Source: Lysobacter solisilvae
GTDB lineage: Bacteria; Pseudomonadota; Gammaproteobacteria; Xanthomonadales; Xanthomonadaceae
Direction: 5' to 3'
Assembly: GCF_016613535.2 (NCBI RefSeq)
Contig: NZ_CP071518.1
Span: 1,612,001-1,676,000, forward strand
Length of the DNA stretch: 64,000 nucleotides
The notes under the pieces are model-generated. The model was not told the DNA's origin. It did no database searches and saw only the letters and a program-made list of their open reading frames with translations. A program made the position numbers and the translations under genes. Positions 58,529-64,000 of the stretch are shown one piece after another; positions within the stretch are counted from its first letter, which is position 1; every line of letters starts with the position of its first letter.

Positions 58529-59641
58529 TCAGCCGCCCGAGCTGGCGAACACGTCCGCGTAGGGATCGTGCTCGCCGGTACCGCCCTCGGACAGGCGGAA
58601 CTTGAGGTCCAGGCCGTCGCGCGAATCGGCCGCGCGCAGTGCTTCCTCGCGCTCGATGCGGCCTTCCTTGTACAGGCGGAACAGGCACTGGTCGAAGCTC
58701 TCCATGCCTTCCTGCAGCGAGCCTTCCATCGCCGGCTTGATCTCGTGGACCTGGCCGCGGCGCATGAGGTCGCGGATCATCGGCGTGTTGATCAGCACTT
58801 CGGTCGCCGGCAGGCGGCGGCCGTCGACGCCCACGACCAGGCGCTGGGAGATCACCGCGCGCAGGTTCAGCGCGAGGTTCATCAGCACGTTCTTGTGCGC
58901 CGACTCGTGGAAGAAGTTGAGGATGCGCTCGAGCGTCTGGTCGGCGTTGTTGGAGTGCAGCGTCGCCAGGCACAGGTGGCCGGTCTCGGCGAAGGCGATG
59001 GCTGCCTCCATCGTGGTGGCGTCGAGGATTTCGCCGATCAGGATGACGTCCGGCGCCTCGCGCATCGCGTTCTTGAGCGCGTTGTGGAAGGCGTGGGTAT
59101 CCAGGCCGACTTCGCGCTGGTTGACGATCGACTTCTTGTGCTTGTGCAGGTACTCGATCGGATCCTCGATGGTGAGGATGTGGCCCGAGGTGTTCGAGTT
59201 GCGGTGGTCGATCATCGAGGCCAGCGTGGTCGACTTGCCCGAACCGGTGGAGCCGACGATCAGCACCAGGCCGCGCGGGGCCATGATGATGTCCTTGAGC
59301 ACCTGCGGCAGCTGCAGCTCTTCGATGGACGGGATCACGCTGCGGATCGCGCGGATCACCATGCCCACTTCGCCGCGCTGCTTGAACACGTTGACGCGGA
59401 ACCGGCCGGCCTCGGCCAGCGCCAGGGCCATGTTGAGCTCCAGGTCGCGTTCGAAGATCGGGACCTGGCCCTCGTCCATCAGCGAATAGGCGATCTTCTT
59501 GACCATGCCGGCCGGCAGGCCGGTGTTGCCCAGCGGATAAAGCTTGCCTTCCACCTTGATGTATACCGGCGCGCCCGTCGTCAGGAACATGTCCGACGCG
59601 TTCTTTTCCGTCATCAGCTTCAGAAAGTAGCCGATGTCCAT
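58529..59641 (-). CDS. pilU: Type IV pilus retraction ATPase PilU
   Basis: This 370-residue AAA-type secretion ATPase starts at 59641 (MDIGYFLKLMTEKNASDMFL), where PilU homologues begin; an upstream in-frame Met adds only non-conserved sequence. Walker A is GSTGSGKST; the Asp box and His box are in LTIEDPIEYLHKHKK and AETGHLCLATLHSNN. Walker B reads DVILIGEILD, with Leu where P. aeruginosa PilU, as I recall it, has Arg. PilU assists PilT in pilus retraction and twitching. No pilT is adjacent in this window. Confidence 0.94.
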   Translation of the reverse strand: MDIGYFLKLMTEKNASDMFLTTGAPVYIKVEGKLYPLGNTGLPAGMVKKIAYSLMDEGQVPIFERDLELNMALALAEAGRFRVNVFKQRGEVGMVIRAIRSVIPSIEELQLPQVLKDIIMAPRGLVLIVGSTGSGKSTTLASMIDHRNSNTSGHILTIEDPIEYLHKHKKSIVNQREVGLDTHAFHNALKNAMREAPDVILIGEILDATTMEAAIAFAETGHLCLATLHSNNADQTLERILNFFHESAHKNVLMNLALNLRAVISQRLVVGVDGRRLPATEVLINTPMIRDLMRRGQVHEIKPAMEGSLQEGMESFDQCLFRLYKEGRIEREEALRAADSRDGLDLKFRLSEGGTGEHDPYADVFASSGG

Positions 59642-59753
59642 ATGCACAACCCCTTCATTCGACTTGGGCGCACCGTTGCAAGGGCGCCGCGAGCATGACG
59701 ACAATGGCCGCGGACGAAGTTACACCCAACCCCGTCACCACGGCATCCCCCTA

Positions 59754-60972
59754 ATGAATGCAAGCTTCGCACACTTCAGATACCTGTCGGTGGCACTGGT
59801 TCTCTGTTCGGCCCTGAGCGGCTGTGCGAGCCTGCCGCCTCCCACCGGCGAGATGGCGGCCGCCCAGCAGGCCGTCAGCCGCGCCGACAACGCCGACGCG
59901 GACCAGTACGCCCCGCAGCAACTGCAGGCCGCGCGCAACGAACTGGCCCAGGCCCAGGCGGCCATGGCGGCCGGGGACGACGACGAGGCGCGGCGGCTTG
60001 CCGCGCTTGCATCGGCCGATGCCGACCTGGCCCTCGCCCGCAGCCGCGCGGCGCAGACCCGTTCGGAGGCGGACCAGCGCCTGGACGAGATCGACCGGCT
60101 TCGCCAGCGCCTGCGGATGGAGGCCGAACCGCACCGTCCGATCGCCCTGGAGGCCGGCGCGGCCGGGGGCGACTACGCCGCCCGGCTGGCCGCCATCGGT
60201 GCCGACCCGCAACTGGCGAGCCATGCGGCCTACGAGCGCCTGCAGGCCCAGCAGGCCGTCGACGCCCTGGCCGTCGCCCGCAGCCGGCAACGCGCGGACG
60301 CCGACGCGCTGGCCGCCCGCCGGGTCGAGATCGCCGAACTGAGCGCCCGGGTGGAGGCGTCCCGGCGGGCGATCGACCAGCTCGATCGCGAGCGTTCCGA
60401 GCTGCTGGTCGAGGCGAGCCGGCGTGATGCCGAAGCGGCCCGCGCCGAGGCCGAGCGGCTGCGCGTCGAAGCGCAGATCCAGGCCGAGGAGGCGCAGCGC
60501 CTGCGCGAGCAGGCCGCCATGGATGCCGCCGCGATGCAGGACGTGGAAGCGGCCATCGCCGGTGCCAGCGACGCCCAGACGTCCAAGCTGCGCGCCGCCC
60601 GCGAACGCGAGGCCAAGCTGGCCCGCGAGGAAGCCGAGCTCGTCGCCGGCGGCAAGCTGCCGCCCTCGCGCTGGGACAACCGCGGCGAAGTCTTCACCCT
60701 GAGCGCGGACGCCTTCGCCGCAGGCACGGCCACGCTGAGCCAGCGCGGCCAGGCGAGCCTGCGCACGCTGGCGGCCTACCTGGCGGCCGGCGCCGGCAGC
60801 GCCGTCCGGATCGAGGGGGGTCGACAGCAGCGCCAGCCTGGCCCAGAAGCGCGTGGAGGCCGTGCGCGACGCCCTCGTGGCGGCCGGTGCGCAGCGCCAG
60901 CAGGTCCGCGCCGCGGTCGGCGCGGCCGGCAAATCCAAGCCGCGGGTCGAGGTCGTCCTTTCGGCGAAATAG
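59754..60972 (+). CDS. OmpA-like lipoprotein with DUF4398-type and coiled-coil regions (frameshifted)
   Basis: The N-terminus MNASFAHFRYLSVALVLCSA followed by LSGCAS is a lipoprotein signal, with lipidation at Cys24. Residues ~30-110 resemble DUF4398 (AQQAVSRADNADADQYAPQQ). A long Ala/Glu/Arg-rich coiled coil follows to ~310, then an OmpA-type peptidoglycan-binding start (FTLSADAFAAGTATLSQRGQ). A run of six G at 60815-60820 breaks the frame. With five G the frame reads IEGVDSSASLAQKRVEAVRD and continues to TAG at 60970-60972, giving 405 residues. The uncorrected frame ends at 60980 with nonsense. It likely anchors outer membrane to cell wall. Divergent from pilU. Confidence 0.85.
60815..60820 (+). 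other. Homopolymer frameshift in the OmpA-like gene
   Basis: Six G follow ATCGA; five G restore the reading frame into a typical OmpA C-terminal segment (LAQKRVEAVRDALVAAGA). A homopolymer length error is the simplest explanation. Confidence 0.85.
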
Positions 60973-61224
60973 GTTCATGAATCAATGAGTTACGGCTGGC
61001 TTCGCGGCCATCCGTGACGCACTTGCCACTTGTCTGCTGCCGCTTGTGATGCCCGGTAGGGAGGAGTAGGGTCAAATGACCGGCGGCCCGACCGCCCGGC
61101 CATGAGACCGGCCCATGACGTTGAGCGTCCCGTCCCAGGATCCCGCCGCCGCAAGCCAGGTTGCAGCGGGCCTGCGCGAAGCGGGTCCGCTGACGGTATC
61201 GCCGGTTGCATCCACCGCACACGC
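60973..61224 (+). other. Non-coding stretch ahead of an isolated terminator
   Basis: There is no convincing protein here. A short GACG-TTGA-GCGTC inverted sequence occurs near 61118. The stretch ends at the strong terminator at 61225-61256, about 250 bases after the OmpA-like stop. It may be a long 3' leader or a small RNA gene. Confidence 0.35.
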
Positions 61225-61256
61225 AACGCCCCGGTCTCGCGGCCGGGGCGTTTTTT
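61225..61256 (+). terminator. Rho-independent terminator
   Basis: AACGCCCCGG (61225-61234), 8-base loop, CCGGGGCGTT (61243-61252), within a run of six T ending at 61256. It reads in + orientation, with no annotated gene immediately upstream. Confidence 0.9.
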
Positions 61257-61348
61257 GCGTCCGGGCCCACCCCAAGGGGCCCAACGTAGGTCGTAGGCAA
61301 CACCCGCAGAAGACCCGCGGTACCAAGGCAATCGCTGAGGAGGCACAC

Positions 61349-61567
61349 ATGTTCGAAGAACAACCGCAGCAGCAGATCGAGGCGCTGATCCGTTCCAACC
61401 CGGAATTCCGTCAGCTCTATCAGCGCCACCGCGATCTGGACAAGAGGGTGATGGACGCAGAACTGGGCGTACTGCCGATCGACGATATGACCCTCGGCCA
61501 GATGAAGCGCGAGAAGCTTGCAGCGAAGGACCGTCTGATCCGCCTGTACGACTCGGAAACCCATTGA
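61349..61567 (+). CDS. DUF465/YdcH-family small protein
   Basis: This 72-residue protein starts at ATG 61349 behind a strong GAGGAGG site (61337-61343). The helical hairpin with LYQRHRDLDKRV and LKREKLAAKDRL-like spacing (here QMKREKLAAKDRLIRLYD) is the DUF465 signature. Its function is unknown. It stands alone between terminators. Confidence 0.9.
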   Translation: MFEEQPQQQIEALIRSNPEFRQLYQRHRDLDKRVMDAELGVLPIDDMTLGQMKREKLAAKDRLIRLYDSETH

Positions 61568-61870
61568 TGCTGACCCGATGCGGGCGCGGCTGGCGGCATT
61601 GGCCGCGCCGCCCCGCAGCCCCGGGGCCGCTCCAGTAGAGCGGACCCGTCGCGCCGCCGCCGCAGGGCGGGGCGCTCCCGCCTCCTCGACGCGGGCGGCG
61701 GCGGCCTTCCTCGTCGGAACGCCGCCGCCCGCGCTGGAGGTTTTCCGCGGTCCCTGCCGCCGCGCCGGGTGCGACCGGGGCTTCGCGCCCGCCGTCAAGC
61801 CTGCCGCCACCCCGCGGCCCCCCGCTAGAATCCGGCGACCGCCACGACTGCGTGGCCCGAAGCCGATCCC
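61568..61870 (+). other. GC-rich gap upstream of the CBS gene
   Basis: About 300 bases with no credible gene. A TAGAAT hexamer at 61825-61830 could be the -10 of the CBS promoter; no good -35 is seen. The CBS ATG follows 40 bases later. Confidence 0.4.
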
Positions 61871-63247
<1,377 letters not shown>

Positions 63248-63351
63248 GGCGGGCGGCCCCCGGGGCGCGGCCCCTCACACTCCTCCAACAGGCGCCCGGC
63301 GGGCGGGTGGTAGACTCCGCCGCCGTGCGTGAAATCAACCGGATGCAGGCA

Positions 63352-64000
63352 ATGAGCGACGAAAAGATGGGCGCGAAGCCCGGACTGGGCACCCTGGCCA
63401 TCCACGGCGGGCAGTCGCCCGATCCCAGCACCGGCGCGGTGATGACCCCCATCTACGCGACCTCGACCTACGCCCAGTCCAGCCCGGGCGAGCACCAGGG
63501 CTTCGAGTATTCGCGCAGCCACAACCCGACCCGGTTCGCCTACGAGCGCTGCGTCGCCGCGCTGGAAGGCGGCACGCAGGGCTACGCGTTCGCCTCCGGC
63601 CTGGCGGCCACCTCCACCGTGCTGGAGATGCTGGACAGCGGCAGCCACGTCATCGCGATGGACGACGTGTACGGCGGCACCTACCGCTTGTTCGAGCGCG
63701 TGCGCCGGCGTTCGGCGGGGCTGGACTTCAGCTGGGTCGACCTGAGCGACGAGGCCGCCTTCGAGGCCGCCATCCGGCCGAACACGAAGCTCGTCTGGAT
63801 CGAAACCCCGACCAACCCGCTGCTCAAGCTGGTGGACATCGAAAAGATCGCGCAGATCGCCCGCAGGCATGGCCTGATCGTCGCGGTCGACAACACCTTC
63901 AGCTCGCCGATCCTGCAGCGCCCGCTGGAACTGGGTGCACACCTGGTGATGCACTCGGCGACCAAGTACCTCAACGGCCACTCCGACATGGTGGGCGGCA
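63352..64000 (+). CDS. Cystathionine gamma-lyase/gamma-synthase (3'-truncated by window)
   Basis: The reading frame is open to the window end; 216 residues are visible. ATG 63352 (MSDEKMGAKPGLGTLAIHGG) is preferred, with in-frame ATG 63343 and GTG 63325 as alternatives. Cys/Met-metabolism PLP family markers are TPIYATSTYAQ, YSRSHNPTRFAYERCVAALE, AFASGLAA and ETPTNPLLK. The PLP lysine is Lys205 in SATKYLNGHSD. Lyase and synthase cannot be told apart from this part; pairing with cystathionine beta-synthase 104 bases upstream favours gamma-lyase. Confidence 0.93.
   Translation, partial: MSDEKMGAKPGLGTLAIHGGQSPDPSTGAVMTPIYATSTYAQSSPGEHQGFEYSRSHNPTRFAYERCVAALEGGTQGYAFASGLAATSTVLEMLDSGSHVIAMDDVYGGTYRLFERVRRRSAGLDFSWVDLSDEAAFEAAIRPNTKLVWIETPTNPLLKLVDIEKIAQIARRHGLIVAVDNTFSSPILQRPLELGAHLVMHSATKYLNGHSDMVGG

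Noticed and set aside
58517..59698. 393-residue + strand frame opposite pilU
   Set aside because: It is the antisense shadow of a well-supported PilU gene and has no recognisable domain.
61115..61348. N-terminal extension of the DUF465 protein back to 61115
   Set aside because: It would translate across a strong terminator and ignore the GAGGAGG site placed correctly for ATG 61349.

Overview
The window is uniformly GC-rich chromosomal DNA. Its housekeeping genes point to a gammaproteobacterium of the Xanthomonadaceae, most likely Lysobacter or a close relative. The reasons are the gene set (trpG-trpD-ABM-trpC-HAD, a clp/CRP-like regulator divergent from speD, coq7, rplM-rpsI, tRNA-Gln, pilU, CBS plus a gamma-lyase), the Clp sequence itself, and the style of the intergenic repeats. 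The genus is inferred from recalled family and synteny knowledge; no search was run.

Bases 1-44925 hold most of a very large nonribosomal peptide synthetase (NRPS) cluster on the + strand. Four NRPS genes (the first truncated by the window edge) carry twelve adenylation (A) domains and end in one thioesterase (TE). They are followed by a type II thioesterase, a SyrP/TauD-type Fe(II)/2-oxoglutarate hydroxylase, a CmlA-type diiron hydroxylase and an EctB-type 2,4-diaminobutyrate (Dab) aminotransferase. Hand-read A-domain pocket codes suggest the order Thr, Dab, X, X, aliphatic, X, aromatic, Asn/Asp, Glu-like, aromatic, Ala-like, Gln. X is one repeated, unassigned Glu/Gln-like code. Dual condensation/epimerization domains follow positions 1, 2, 4 and 7, so those residues should be D. 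The likely product is a cyclic (depsi)peptide, probably a lipopeptide, with beta-hydroxylated residue(s). I cannot match it to a compound I know.

The assembly line shows recent internal duplication. One A-domain block of about 1.7 kb occurs three times almost unchanged (genes 1 and 2), and another of about 1.8 kb occurs twice (genes 3 and 4). Gene 1 also has a single-base frameshift inside its Dab A domain. A second frameshift, in a G run, breaks an OmpA-like lipoprotein gene. Both could be assembly errors.

From 45.3 kb the region is housekeeping. It runs trpG, trpD, a small ABM-fold protein, trpC, a HAD phosphatase and a secreted alpha/beta hydrolase. Next come GNAT and Clp (minus strand), speD (plus), coq7 and a GlcF-like Fe-S protein (minus), rplM-rpsI-tRNA-Gln, and a fumarylacetoacetase-family hydrolase with maleylacetoacetate isomerase. 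The end holds pilU (minus), the OmpA lipoprotein, a DUF465 protein, cystathionine beta-synthase and a truncated cystathionine gamma-lyase/synthase. Intergenic gaps carry a 43-nt tandem repeat array, a degenerate 45-50 nt repeat, hairpin repeats of Xanthomonad type and several clear terminators. I saw no transposase, integrase, phage gene or CRISPR array.
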